Source: an uncultured Bacteroidales bacterium
GTDB lineage: Bacteria; Bacteroidota; Bacteroidia; Bacteroidales; UBA932
Direction: 5' to 3'
Assembly (NCBI GenBank): GCA_946415475.1
Contig: CAMKSQ010000003.1
Coordinates: forward strand, 1 to 64,000
Length of the DNA: 64,000 nt
The translations under genes were made by a program, and so were the position numbers. This document shows positions 1-10,347 of the stretch, one piece after another. Within the stretch, counting starts at the first letter, position 1. Each line of letters opens with the position of its first letter. Under the pieces are notes generated by a model that saw nothing but the letters and a program-made list of their open reading frames with translations, was not told where the DNA came from and ran no database searches.

Positions 1-138
1 GACGCTCGTTTAGTTTGAAATTGTATGTTACAACTTCCGGTACTTGCTTGTACTTCCTTTCAGTCTTTTCAATGATCTTTTAAATTTTCAACCAGCCCAT
101 GTGGGGAGGTTAAAAATCCCGCTCGTTTCCGAACGGGA
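1..138 (-). other. Possible rRNA operon leader
   Basis: Untranslated stretch downstream of the perfect promoter at 142-172. Its GATCATTGAAAAG segment looks like the antitermination leader that precedes 16S genes in Bacteroidales. This rests on resemblance alone; the rRNA gene itself is not in the window. The alternative is a long 5' leader of a protein gene. Confidence 0.35.
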
Positions 139-141
139 CTG

Positions 142-172
142 CAAAGGTAGTAACTATTTTCGAACTGACAAA
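142..172 (-). promoter_or_regulatory. Strong promoter reading off the left edge
   Basis: On the minus strand there is TTTG (169-172), a 19-base spacer and TACCTTTG (142-149), an exact match to the Bacteroidales -33/-7 promoter. Transcription would start near 138 and leave the window at position 1. No open frame follows in the 138 bases left. The leader contains GATCATTGAAAAGACTGAAA and AAGTACAAGCAAGTA, which resemble 16S rRNA leaders of this order, so an rRNA operon just outside the window is possible but not proven. Confidence 0.7.
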
Positions 173-284
173 TTTTTTCTGAATTTTTTTATAAAATTTT
201 TTAAAAAATTCCATAAGGTGCTGTAATTCAAAACGTTACCACAAACGTTAAATACAACTCGGTGCAAATCAGGCACTTACAAAA

Positions 285-314
285 AATCGTCTATGCGCAT
301 TCACATAGACGATT
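285..314 (-). terminator. Terminator of the small secreted protein gene
   Basis: A perfect 11-bp stem (AATCGTCTATG at 285-295, CATAGACGATT at 304-314) with an 8-base loop. On the minus strand it is followed by a run of T (plus-strand A's at 281-286), so it is an intrinsic terminator for the gene ending at 364. Confidence 0.8.
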
Positions 315-363
315 CTAGACAATTAAATGATAATCAACCGATTACATTTTACGGGCCCAATTA

Positions 364-741
364 TCACTTGAGACGGGCCACAAAACCTTGTGCTGCTTTG
401 CCGCGCGGGAGGAATTGTTTCATGGCGCGCACCCAGGCATCGACCTCATTCTCCCCCACTCCTTTTAATAAAAAGGTCTCGGATTCTTCGCCGGAACGGA
501 GGGTAAGCTCAATCTCCACGGCCACCTGGCTTAGGGACCCGGGCGTTTCCAATTGCTTGACGATGCGGGCCTCCACCTGTAAAGGAGCCTCGGCAACATT
601 GCCGCTCTGCAGCAACTGCACCAGCCGGGGCTGCAACACCTCCACGGCCGCCTGCGGCACCTCTTCCCCTATTGTAATATTCTGCGCCCCGGCCACCAGG
701 CCCGTCACCAGGAGCGCAAGCGTAATCAGTACTCTTTTCAT
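364..741 (-). CDS. Small secreted protein, unknown function
   Basis: A 125-residue protein beginning with a clear signal peptide (MKRVLITLALLVTGLVAGAQ), so it is exported to the periplasm or beyond. The mature part of about 105 residues has no motif I recognise. It has an acidic first half with an alternating hydrophobic pattern suggesting beta strands (VAVEIELTLRSGEE), then a helical-looking, basic C-terminus. A -7 box TAGATTTG lies at 764-771, about 23 bases upstream of the start, without a good -33 element. The gene stands alone between its own terminator and the groESL operon. Function unknown. Confidence 0.75.
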   Translation of the reverse strand: MKRVLITLALLVTGLVAGAQNITIGEEVPQAAVEVLQPRLVQLLQSGNVAEAPLQVEARIVKQLETPGSLSQVAVEIELTLRSGEESETFLLKGVGENEVDAWVRAMKQFLPRGKAAQGFVARLK

Positions 742-763
742 CTTTCCTATAATCTATTGGTTA

Positions 764-771
764 CAAATCTA
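764..771 (-). promoter_or_regulatory. -7 box of the small secreted protein gene
   Basis: TAGATTTG on the minus strand matches TANNTTTG and sits 23 bases from the start codon at 741. No convincing -33 TTTG is present at the right distance, so the promoter call is tentative. Confidence 0.4.
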
Positions 772-798
772 ACCATTTTTCCCCGCTTTTCCCAACCC

Positions 799-882
799 TC
801 GTCCTTGTTTTCGGGCAATTTTAAGGATGACAGGCCTGTTTTGACCCTCTCGTCCTTGTTTTGGGGCATTGTCAAGGATGAG
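799..882. repeat. Paired-hairpin repeat, copy 1
   Basis: Two adjacent imperfect palindromes. Unit one (799-830) has arms TCGTCCTT and AAGGATGA, unit two (849-882) has CTCGTCCTT and AAGGATGAG. Each has a loop containing GTTTT and GGGCA. The units start 50 bases apart. The same double structure recurs at 10348-10431 and 42839-42923, so this is a dispersed family. It lies between the small secreted protein gene and the groL terminator. Confidence 0.75.
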
Positions 883-942
883 AAGGGATTTAGGCGCACA
901 AACACTGGCCAGTAACATGTTGACAATCAGACAAATCCTAAA

Positions 943-971
943 AATCCTCGGCGCAAAAAGAGCCGAGGATT
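943..971 (-). terminator. groSL terminator
   Basis: A perfect 10-bp stem, AATCCTCGGC (943-952) and GCCGAGGATT (962-971), 49 bases downstream of the groL stop codon and followed on the minus strand by TTTTTA. The identical stem appears at 43594-43622 as the terminator of another gene. Confidence 0.85.
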
Positions 972-1020
972 ATAAGTAAGTAGTTGATTATAAGGTGATC
1001 GGCAGCCAGCCAGGTCCTGA

Positions 1021-2670
<1,650 letters not shown>

Positions 2671-2697
2671 TCATCCCGGACTCGATCCGGAATCTCC
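2671..2697. repeat. Intercistronic palindromic repeat between groS and groL
   Basis: The 27-bp sequence TCATCCCGGACTCGATCCGG plus AATCTCC lies in the 60-bp gap of the operon. It forms a short stem (CCGGA/TCCGG). It belongs to the same family as the copies at 42386-42573. As RNA it could pause RNase or ribosomes between the two genes; that role is inference. Confidence 0.7.
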
Positions 2698-2703
2698 TAG
2701 AGA

Positions 2704-2970
2704 CTAGAGAATTGCCAAAATATCAGACTGTTTTACGATGAGGTACTTTTTGCCATCCACGGTGACCTCGGTACCGGCGTACTTGCCATACAGGACGGTT
2801 TCTCCGGCCTTGACTTCCATGGGCTCATCCTTTGCGCCCGGGCCAACGGCCACAACAACGCCCTGCTGAGGTTTTTCCTTGGCATTGTCCGGGATATAGA
2901 GGCCCCCGGCGGTCATGGTCTCGGCCTCTTTAGGCTCGATGACCACTCTTGTTCCTAACGGTTTTAGCAT
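2704..2970 (-). CDS. groS: Co-chaperonin GroES
   Basis: The 88-residue lid of the GroEL cage. The start [13 protein letters not shown], the mobile loop region with [12 protein letters not shown] (about 17-28) and the conserved GKYAGTEV near residue 64 are all present. Length is typical for short bacterial GroES. It is the first gene of the operon, with a leader of about 55 bases from a sigma-54-like promoter at 3036-3052. Confidence 0.97.
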   Translation of the reverse strand: MLKPLGTRVVIEPKEAETMTAGGLYIPDNAKEKPQQGVVVAVGPGAKDEPMEVKAGETVLYGKYAGTEVTVDGKKYLIVKQSDILAIL

Positions 2971-3035
2971 GATATTGTTTTTTTAGTTTGTAGCGTTTGG
3001 ATGCCCGGTTACGCCGGACATGACGCCTGGGATTT

Positions 3036-3077
3036 ATCAAGCGCCGTGCCAAGGCGGACAAACTGACAATTTGGCAG
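3036..3077 (-). promoter_or_regulatory. Sigma-54-like promoter and dyad of groSL
   Basis: On the minus strand, TTGGCACGGCGCTTGAT (3052 to 3036) matches the sigma-54 -24/-12 pattern TTGGCACG-N4-TTGC with one change (TTGA). Just upstream, CTGACAATTTGGCAG (3063-3077) is a 15-bp imperfect palindrome (CTGnCAA/TTGnCAG), a plausible activator or repressor site. No TANNTTTG box is seen between this element and groS. The site is read directly; the sigma-54 assignment is inference from the consensus. Confidence 0.6.
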
Positions 3078-3109
3078 ACGGGCGGCATCGACCCAAAAAT
3101 GGGTAGCGT

Positions 3110-3141
3110 TTTGCGTTCTCACCTATTATTTATTAACTTTG
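3110..3141 (+). promoter_or_regulatory. Promoter of the DUF3737 gene
   Basis: TTTG (3110-3113), 20 bases, TAACTTTG (3134-3141). The -7 box ends only six bases before the ATG at 3148, so the message would be leaderless or nearly so. An upstream in-frame TTG at 3139 overlaps the -7 box and cannot be the start. Confidence 0.75.
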
Positions 3142-3147
3142 TATGCT

Positions 3148-3996
3148 ATGGAAACTATAAAAGACCAATACTTTGAGGGCGAGCGTCCTCTGTACTGCAA
3201 GAAAGACGGCCTGTACCTGGAGAACGTCACCATCGGACCGGGAGAATCGTCACTGAAAGAAGGCGCCGGCATCGAGGCCGTGCACTGCGAATTCAACGGA
3301 AAGTACCCCTTCTGGGAGTGCGACGGCTTCACCATCCGGGACTGCGTGTTCCGGGAAGGCGCCCGTGCGGCGCTGTGGTACACCCGTGGCTGCAAAATGA
3401 CCGATACGCTGGTAGAGGCTCCCAAGATGTTCCGCCGCATCAGCGACGTGTATCTGGAGAACGTGAAGATGCCCATGGCGCAGGAGACCTTCTGGGACTG
3501 CCAGGACATCGTCCTCCGTAACGTAGAGACGGCCGATGCCAATTACATCTTCATGCACTGCCGGAACGTGGACATCGACCATTATGTGCTGCACGGAAAC
3601 TATTCCTTCCAGTACACGAAGAACGCCGTTATCCGCAACGCCAACCTCCAGACCAAGGACGCCTTCTGGGAGAGCGAGGACGTGACTGTCTATGACTCCG
3701 TGATCAACGGCGAATTCCTGGGATGGTATGCCAAGAACCTCCGCCTGGTGCGCTGCCACATTGGCGGAAGCCAGCCCCTGTGCTACTGTGAGAACCTCAT
3801 CCTGGAGGACTGCACCTTTGCGGAAGACGCGGACCTGGCCTTCGAGTACTCCTCCGTGCAGGCCACTGTGAAGGGACACATCGTCTCCGTAAAGAATCCC
3901 CGTTCGGGCTTCATCAAGGCCGGCTCCATCGGGGAGGTCATTCTGGATGAAAACGCCAAAGCCCCAACCAATTGCCAAATTAGTTGTGACAAGTAA
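3148..3996 (+). CDS. DUF3737 family beta-helix protein
   Basis: A 282-residue cytoplasmic protein of the DUF3737 family. Repeated short strands such as LYLENVTIGP, FTIRDCVF, VYLENVKM, DIVLRNVET, LRLVRCHIG and LILEDCTF show the regular spacing of a right-handed beta-helix. No signal peptide is present. Start chosen at ATG 3148 because a TTG nine bases earlier lies inside the promoter -7 box. The biochemical role of the family is not known to me. It is followed by its own terminator and then by a C-S lyase gene in the same direction. Confidence 0.9.
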   Translation: METIKDQYFEGERPLYCKKDGLYLENVTIGPGESSLKEGAGIEAVHCEFNGKYPFWECDGFTIRDCVFREGARAALWYTRGCKMTDTLVEAPKMFRRISDVYLENVKMPMAQETFWDCQDIVLRNVETADANYIFMHCRNVDIDHYVLHGNYSFQYTKNAVIRNANLQTKDAFWESEDVTVYDSVINGEFLGWYAKNLRLVRCHIGGSQPLCYCENLILEDCTFAEDADLAFEYSSVQATVKGHIVSVKNPRSGFIKAGSIGEVILDENAKAPTNCQISCDK

Positions 3997-4024
3997 CTTG
4001 CTCATACTCAACACATAACATACT

Positions 4025-4053
4025 AATCCTCGTTCGAAATTTGAACGAGGATT
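4025..4053 (+). terminator. Terminator after DUF3737 gene
   Basis: A perfect 11-bp stem, AATCCTCGTTC (4025-4035) and GAACGAGGATT (4043-4053), with a 7-base loop. It starts with the same AATCCTCG as the terminators at 943 and 43594. Confidence 0.8.
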
Positions 4054-4095
4054 ATATAGGAAACGATTGACACTGAAACACTTAGCGATCACACC

Positions 4096-5286
4096 ATGAC
4101 ATATAACTTTGACCAATGCCCGGACCGCCGGGGAACCGAGAGTGTAAAATGGGACCTGTATCCCGGAACGCTGCCCCTGTGGGTGGCCGATATGGACTTT
4201 CAAGTGGCGCCGGAAATCCAGGCAGCCTTGGAAAAACGCCTGGCACACGGAGTGTTCGGCTACGAACTGGTGCCGGACAACTACTATGAGGCCATCCACA
4301 AGTGGTTTGCCGAGCGGCATGGTTGGGACGATATCGACAAAAGCAACATCGTCCCCACTACCGGCGTAATCGCCGCATACAGCGCCGCCATCAAGGCCAT
4401 GACCGTGCCCGGCGACAAAGTAATGGTGATGACGCCCTGCTACAACGCCTTTTTCCCGGCCATCCGCAACAACAAATGCGTGCAGCTGGACAACCCGCTC
4501 AAGTACGACGGCCGCTATATTGTGGACTGGGACGATTTTGAAAAGAAGGCGGCGGAAGCCAAGGTGCTGCTCCTGTGCAACCCTCACAACCCCGCCGGCC
4601 GCGTATGGACCCGCGAGGAACTGCTCCTGATGGCCACCATCTGCCAGCGGAACCAGGTATTCGTGATTTCCGACGAAATCCACTGCGAACTCACCTACCC
4701 TGGCCACGATTACACCCCCTGGGCCACCCTGCCGGAGGAATACGTGGTCAATTCCGTCTCCTGCATCTCCCCCACCAAGGCCTTCAACCTGGCCGGCATC
4801 CAGATAGCCAACATCTACGCCAAAGACCCGGCCATCCTGGCAAAAATGGACCGCGCCATCAACGACAACGAGTGCTGCGACGTGAACGTGTTCGGCGTCA
4901 CGGCCCTCAAGGCGGCCTACACGGAAGGCGGCGCATGGCTGGACCAGCTGCGGGAATACCTGTTCCACAATGCCCGCACGGTGGCCTGCTTCCTGGAAGA
5001 CGAACTGCCGGAAGTGAACGTGCTGCCGCTGGAAGGAACCTACCTGATGTGGCTGGACTGCCGCACCGCCCTGCGGGAAGGAGAGCCGCTGGAGGGCTTC
5101 AGCGAGCGCTTCGGCAAGTTCCTGCAGGAAAAAGTACAACTCACCCTTAGCACGGGCTCCATTTACGGAGCCGCCGGCGAGGGCTTCATGCGGGTGAACA
5201 TCGCCTGCCCGCGCAGCCGCCTGCTGGACGGCATGCAGCGCTTTATCGCAGGCTTCGAAGCCTATAAATCGACCCCCTGGAAATAA
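4096..5286 (+). CDS. PatB/MalY-type C-S lyase (PLP aminotransferase fold)
   Basis: A 396-residue fold-type I PLP enzyme of the MalY/PatB group, expected to cleave the C-S bond of cystathionine or related thioethers to give a thiol, pyruvate and ammonia. Seen: N-terminal PLWVADMDF (typical of the group), the NPHNPAGRVW segment (about 158-167), the ISDEIHCEL segment around residue 200 whose Asp binds the pyridine nitrogen, and SPTKAFNLAG with the PLP lysine near residue 235. The C-terminus carries the substrate arginine region FMRVNIACPRS. Full length. The next gene starts three bases after the stop, so the two may be co-transcribed. Confidence 0.92.
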   Translation: MTYNFDQCPDRRGTESVKWDLYPGTLPLWVADMDFQVAPEIQAALEKRLAHGVFGYELVPDNYYEAIHKWFAERHGWDDIDKSNIVPTTGVIAAYSAAIKAMTVPGDKVMVMTPCYNAFFPAIRNNKCVQLDNPLKYDGRYIVDWDDFEKKAAEAKVLLLCNPHNPAGRVWTREELLLMATICQRNQVFVISDEIHCELTYPGHDYTPWATLPEEYVVNSVSCISPTKAFNLAGIQIANIYAKDPAILAKMDRAINDNECCDVNVFGVTALKAAYTEGGAWLDQLREYLFHNARTVACFLEDELPEVNVLPLEGTYLMWLDCRTALREGEPLEGFSERFGKFLQEKVQLTLSTGSIYGAAGEGFMRVNIACPRSRLLDGMQRFIAGFEAYKSTPWK

Positions 5287-5289
5287 CTG

Positions 5290-8200
5290 ATGCCTATGAA
5301 AACCTTCGTGAAAGTTTGGTTGGCGGCGAGCCTGAGCCTCGCGGCCGTTGCCTGTGGTCCCCGTAGCGTGACGCCGGAGCCGTCGGCCAGCGAATTCGCC
5401 CCTTATATCAAGGCCTATACCGGTGGCATGGTGCCCCAGAACGCAGAACTGCGCGTGGACCTCATGGAAGAGGTGTCCGGCGTGGATGCGCAGGCCCTGT
5501 TCCAGTTTGAGCCGCCCGTGGAAGGCGCCGCCCGCTGGAACAACCCTTCTTCCGTCAGTTTTATCCCTGCCGATGGTGCCCTGCAGGAAGGCAAGGCATA
5601 CAAAGCCACCTTCCACCTGGAAAAGGTATGTGAAGGAGCGCCTACGTTCGTGTACCCGGTGCTGGTAAAAGGCCGGACGGGCACGACAGGAAACACCCTG
5701 CTGGTGAAAGACAACGGCCGTGCCTTCCGCGTGGAGCAGGTGGCTCTGAAGGATGGGTACATTGAGGTGAACCTTTCCCAGGCGCCGGCCAACGCCTCCC
5801 TCCGCGGAATGGTGGAGCTGAGCGGCGCCGCCCGCAGCTACACGCAAGTCAACGGCAGCACGCTCTCCGTTTTCTTTGAAGGGGCCGATGCCGACCTCAC
5901 CCTCACGCTGGACGCCGGCCTCAAGAGCGAAAAAGGCGACGCGCTGGAGGAGCCTTTCATGCATACTTTCCTGCGGGAAGAGTCCAAACCGGCCGTCGAG
6001 ATGTCCCTGAAGGGCAGCATCCTGCCGGAAAAAGACAAGTTCTATCTCCCCTTCCGTGCCGTGAACCTGAGCGCGGTGGAGGTACGAGTAGTTAAGATCT
6101 ATGAGAAGAATGTCCTCATGTACCTGCAGGACAATTCCTTGTACGGATACGGCAGTTCCCTGCGTCGCAGCGGTCGCCTGGTGTACAAGGGCGATGTCCA
6201 GCTGGACCCGTCCAAGAACCTCCACGGCTGGAACGACTTCAGCATCGACCTGAGCGGACTCATTAAAAAGGAACCGGGGGCCATATACCGCGTACGGCTG
6301 AGCTTCCGGCAGGACCAGTCGCTGTACGGCGGCGCGGAACCGCTCCTGAACCCGGCCGCTCCCACAGGCAAGCCCACCCCGCATGACGATGCCATATGGG
6401 ACAAGCCCAGCAGCTATTACTGGGACAACGACTTTGACTGGAACCTGTACAACTGGGAAGATGCCGACGACCCCACCAAGCCGTCCTATTACATGGATAC
6501 GGACCGATTCCCGGTGGTGCAGCTCCTGGCCTCCGACATCGGCCTTGTAGCTGAATACGCCGGTGGCGACCAGCTTTGGGTGGCTACGACGGACCTGATC
6601 ACCGGCGAGCCGCTTCCCGGTGCCAAGTTGGAAGTGTACGATTATCAGCTGCAGTGCATCAGCAAGGGAAAGACGGACGGAAAGGGCCTGGCAACGCTTA
6701 CCCTGGAGCACCAGCCTTTTGCCATCGTGGCCAAGGCGGGCGGCAGTACAGCCTACCTCAAGACCATTTCGGACGCCGAGCGCTCCCTCAGCCGGTTTAA
6801 CGTAGGCGGCGAGGCCCTGCAGCAAGGGCTCAAGGCCTTCATCTATGGCGAACGCGGCGTCTGGCGCCCCGGCGACACCCTGCACGTGAACATGCTCCTG
6901 AACGACAAAGGCCACAGCCTCCCGGCCGGCCATCCTGCCACCATGGAGCTCTATACCCCGGAAGGGCAGTTCCACAGCCGCATGGTCCGCACCGGCAAAG
7001 ACGGTTTCTTCACCTATAACATTCCCACGCAGAGCAGCGACCCTACCGGCTACTGGAACGCGTATTTCAAGGTGGGTGGCAGCAGTTTCCACAAGATTCT
7101 GCACATCGAGACCATCAAGCCCAACAGGCTAAAAATCAATGCCGATTATCCCTCCGTCCTGGAGGCCGGTCTGCAGAGCAAGGCCCACATCGACGCCCAA
7201 TGGCTCACCGGTGGCGCAGCCGGCGGGGCCAAAGCCCACGCACAGCTCACGCTCAAGCGCAAAAAAGGCACCCCGTTCGAGGGCTTTGAGGGCTATACCT
7301 TCAACAACCCCGCCTCCAAGTTCCAGGAAGCCCAGGCAGAACTGTTCAGCACCTGGCTGGACGGCAACGGCAGCGCCAACGTGCAGCTGACCCTGCCCGA
7401 AGCCACCGACGCCCCCGGCATGCTGGAGGCCTTTGTGGTTACCTCCGTGGAAGAAAAAGGCGGTGACGAGAGCTTCACCACCCAGACCCTCCCCTTCTCC
7501 CCGTACAGCGCCTACGTGGGCATCAAACTGCCCAAAGGCGAGTACCTGGAGACGGACCGGGACCAGGCCATCGGCCTGGCGGTGGTAGATGCAAAAGGCC
7601 GTCCCGTGAAAGGCCATTCGCTGGAATATGTCTTATATAAGGTAGGTTGGAACTGGTGGTGGGACATCCGCGGAGAAGGCCTGGACACCTATGTGAGCGG
7701 CAATTCCGTCAAGGTGGTCAACAAGGGTGTCCTGACATCGGCCATCCAGGATGTGATGCTGCATATCAATATCGACAAGGATAATTGGGGCCGATACCTC
7801 CTGCTGGTACGCGATACCGCCTCCGGGCATATCAGCGGGGCCGATTTCCTGGTGGACTGGCCGGATTACGAGGGCCGCGCCGGACGGCAGGATCCCGAAA
7901 CCCTCACCATGCTCAGCTTTTCCACGGACAAATCGACCTATACCGTTGGCCAGCAGGCTACCGTGTACATCCCGGCTGCACCCGGCGCACGGGCGCTGGT
8001 TTCGCTGGAAAACGCCAGCGGGGTGCTCAGCCGCGAATGGGTGACGCTCTCGGAGAAAGACACGCCCTGGCACTTCAGCGTAACGCGGGAGATGGCACCT
8101 ACGGTCTATGTGCACATTACCCTGGTGCAGCCGTACGGCCATACGCTCAACGACCTGCCGCTCCGCCTGTACGGTGTGCAGCGCGTGCGGGTGGAAAACC

Positions 8201-10347
8201 CGGGCTCCAAGCTGTATCCGCAGCTCCAGATGCCGGAGAAGCTGCATCCGGAGGAGGAATTCACCATAAAAGTATCGGAAAAGAACGGCCAGCCCATGAC
8301 CTATACGCTGGCTATCGTGGACGAAGGCCTGCTGGATTTGACGGCCTTCAAGACGCCGGATCCCTGGTCCCGCATGAACCGGGACGAAGCCCTGGGCGTA
8401 AAGACCTGGGATATGTTCGACTACGTGGTGGGTGCCTGGAACGGGCGGCTTGCACCCCTGGCGGCCATCGGCGGTGACGAAGACGCCGTGCGCAGCGCCC
8501 GCAAGGACAACCGCTTCAACCCGGTGGTGCTGTGCTTTGCACCCCGCACGGTAGAGGCCAAGGGAACGGATGTGGTCAAGGTAAGACTGCCGCAGTACGT
8601 GGGCAGTGTCCGTGTGATGGTGGTGGCGGCCCACGACGGGGCTTTCGGCAATGCCCAGAAGACCGTTCCCGTACAAAGTCCGCTCATGGTCATCAGCACC
8701 CTCCCCCGTCAGCTGGGCTGCGGTGAAGAGGTGGCCGTACCGGTGAATGTCTTCGCCCTGGAAGAGGGTGTGAAGGACGTTACCGTTACCCTGGAGGCCG
8801 ATGGTCCCGTAGAGCTCGTGGACCGCGTAGAGCGGCTGCAATTCAGCGGGGCCGGTGATCAGTTGGTGCGCTTTAAACTGCGTGCACTGGACCAGGAAGG
8901 CGTGGCGCATGTGCGGGTGGCCGCTTCCGGCGCCGGGCACAAGGCCAGTGAAGAAATCGCCCTGCCTATCGTTAACCCGCAGGCCCTGGTAACCCGCGTG
9001 GAGCGCTTCACCCTGGCCGCCGGAGCCAGCCGCAAAGTGCCTGACGGACAGTTGCAGGTGAGCGCCTTCCCCGTTCCGGATGCCCACGGCCTGTATGCCG
9101 GCATGCGGGATTACCCGTACGACTGCACGGAGCAGCTGAGTGCCCGCGGCCTCACGCTGGTGAACCTGTTGCCGCAGTTGAATGAGGCCGATGCCGCCGA
9201 GGCCCGCACCCTGGTGCCCCAGATCATCGCCCGTCTCTACGCCCGGCAGAACGCCGACGGCGGCTTCTGCTACTGGGGTGGCGGACAGTCCGACAGTTGG
9301 GTATCGTCCATGGCCGGTGTCCTGCTGGTACAGGCGCAGAAGGCCGGATTCGAGGTGAACGACGGCGTCGTCAAAGCCTGGAAGGCCTATCAGGAAAAAC
9401 TCTCGCAGGCATACCGTATTGCAGGCAATTCCCTATTCTCGCAGGCCGATGAGGCCTATCGCCTGTACAGCCTAGCCGTGGCTGGAGCATCGTCACAGGC
9501 AGGCATGAACCGCCTCCGCGAAGGGTCGGGACTCACGCCGCAGGCCCAGTGGTTGTTGGCCAGCGCCTATGCCCTGAGCGGCAAGACTTCTACCGCCAAC
9601 ACCATCCTCAATAGCGTAGGACGCGATTTCCCGGAATATAGCCCGTACAACCTCACTTACGGCAGTGCCACGCGCGACCGTTTTGCCGCACTGGAGGCCT
9701 TGGTGCTGTGCGACCGCATGAATGAAGCCATGTCCCTGGCGCAGGAGCTCATGCTGGACAAGACGCTCTCGACGCAGGAAACGGCCTTTGCCGCCGTGGC
9801 CCTGGCCCGCCTGTTCCAAAAGGTGCCCACCCGGGAAGCCCAGACGGTCCTGGAGACTGGCGTGCTCACCAATAACAGCGAAGGCACGGTTTACGTCACG
9901 GTAGCTACGACCTCGCGCGAGGCCCAGCCTGCCAGCAGCAACGGTCTGGGCATCGAGGTAAGTTATGTCGATGCCGACGGCGCTCCGGTGAATGCCAACG
10001 CGCTGGCGCAGGGCACCCGCTTCACCGCCCGCATCAAGGTGCAGTCCAAGCAGGTTGGCCGTGATCTCCAGAACCTGGCCCTGAGCCTGAACGTGCCTTC
10101 CGGCTGGGAGATTGTGAACGACCGCATGGCCGGCGGCGCCGAGGACGGCTACGACCACAAAGACATCCGCGACAATGCCGTGCGCTGGTACTTTGCTTTG
10201 CCTGCCGGACGGTTCAAGACCTTCTCCGTGCAGTTAAGGGCCGCCTATGAGGGTCGATTCGCACTGCCCGCCACCGTGGTGGAAGCCATGTACGAGCCCA
10301 CGGTGCAGGCCGCCACGGCCGCCGGCACCGCGCTGGTCCAGCCCTAG
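5290..10347 (+). CDS. Thioester-containing alpha-2-macroglobulin lipoprotein
   Basis: A 1,685-residue bacterial alpha-2-macroglobulin, thought to trap proteases in the periplasm by a bait region and covalent thioester. A signal peptide with lipobox LAAVAC (cysteine near residue 22) makes it a lipoprotein. Macroglobulin-like beta domains fill the first 1,250 residues. The thioester motif YPYDCTEQ is intact, with Cys1279 and Gln1282. The alpha/alpha toroid follows (RQNADGGFCYWGG). The C-terminal domain is beta-rich. Two starts are possible, 5290 and 5296. It is followed within 73 bases by pbpC, the arrangement also known from Escherichia coli yfhM-pbpC, where the trap is thought to guard peptidoglycan synthesis. 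Confidence 0.95.
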   Translation: MPMKTFVKVWLAASLSLAAVACGPRSVTPEPSASEFAPYIKAYTGGMVPQNAELRVDLMEEVSGVDAQALFQFEPPVEGAARWNNPSSVSFIPADGALQEGKAYKATFHLEKVCEGAPTFVYPVLVKGRTGTTGNTLLVKDNGRAFRVEQVALKDGYIEVNLSQAPANASLRGMVELSGAARSYTQVNGSTLSVFFEGADADLTLTLDAGLKSEKGDALEEPFMHTFLREESKPAVEMSLKGSILPEKDKFYLPFRAVNLSAVEVRVVKIYEKNVLMYLQDNSLYGYGSSLRRSGRLVYKGDVQLDPSKNLHGWNDFSIDLSGLIKKEPGAIYRVRLSFRQDQSLYGGAEPLLNPAAPTGKPTPHDDAIWDKPSSYYWDNDFDWNLYNWEDADDPTKPSYYMDTDRFPVVQLLASDIGLVAEYAGGDQLWVATTDLITGEPLPGAKLEVYDYQLQCISKGKTDGKGLATLTLEHQPFAIVAKAGGSTAYLKTISDAERSLSRFNVGGEALQQGLKAFIYGERGVWRPGDTLHVNMLLNDKGHSLPAGHPATMELYTPEGQFHSRMVRTGKDGFFTYNIPTQSSDPTGYWNAYFKVGGSSFHKILHIETIKPNRLKINADYPSVLEAGLQSKAHIDAQWLTGGAAGGAKAHAQLTLKRKKGTPFEGFEGYTFNNPASKFQEAQAELFSTWLDGNGSANVQLTLPEATDAPGMLEAFVVTSVEEKGGDESFTTQTLPFSPYSAYVGIKLPKGEYLETDRDQAIGLAVVDAKGRPVKGHSLEYVLYKVGWNWWWDIRGEGLDTYVSGNSVKVVNKGVLTSAIQDVMLHINIDKDNWGRYLLLVRDTASGHISGADFLVDWPDYEGRAGRQDPETLTMLSFSTDKSTYTVGQQATVYIPAAPGARALVSLENASGVLSREWVTLSEKDTPWHFSVTREMAPTVYVHITLVQPYGHTLNDLPLRLYGVQRVRVENPGSKLYPQLQMPEKLHPEEEFTIKVSEKNGQPMTYTLAIVDEGLLDLTAFKTPDPWSRMNRDEALGVKTWDMFDYVVGAWNGRLAPLAAIGGDEDAVRSARKDNRFNPVVLCFAPRTVEAKGTDVVKVRLPQYVGSVRVMVVAAHDGAFGNAQKTVPVQSPLMVISTLPRQLGCGEEVAVPVNVFALEEGVKDVTVTLEADGPVELVDRVERLQFSGAGDQLVRFKLRALDQEGVAHVRVAASGAGHKASEEIALPIVNPQALVTRVERFTLAAGASRKVPDGQLQVSAFPVPDAHGLYAGMRDYPYDCTEQLSARGLTLVNLLPQLNEADAAEARTLVPQIIARLYARQNADGGFCYWGGGQSDSWVSSMAGVLLVQAQKAGFEVNDGVVKAWKAYQEKLSQAYRIAGNSLFSQADEAYRLYSLAVAGASSQAGMNRLREGSGLTPQAQWLLASAYALSGKTSTANTILNSVGRDFPEYSPYNLTYGSATRDRFAALEALVLCDRMNEAMSLAQELMLDKTLSTQETAFAAVALARLFQKVPTREAQTVLETGVLTNNSEGTVYVTVATTSREAQPASSNGLGIEVSYVDADGAPVNANALAQGTRFTARIKVQSKQVGRDLQNLALSLNVPSGWEIVNDRMAGGAEDGYDHKDIRDNAVRWYFALPAGRFKTFSVQLRAAYEGRFALPATVVEAMYEPTVQAATAAGTALVQP

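Noticed and set aside
3139..3147. TTG start for the DUF3737 gene
   Set aside because: The TTG is part of the promoter -7 box TAACTTTG, so it would be upstream of the transcription start. ATG 3148 is used instead.
3250..7104. A 1,284-codon open frame on the minus strand
   Set aside because: It lies antisense to the DUF3737, C-S lyase and macroglobulin genes, which all have clear family motifs. Its composition (His, Val, Gly, Ala rich) is that of a codon-bias shadow.
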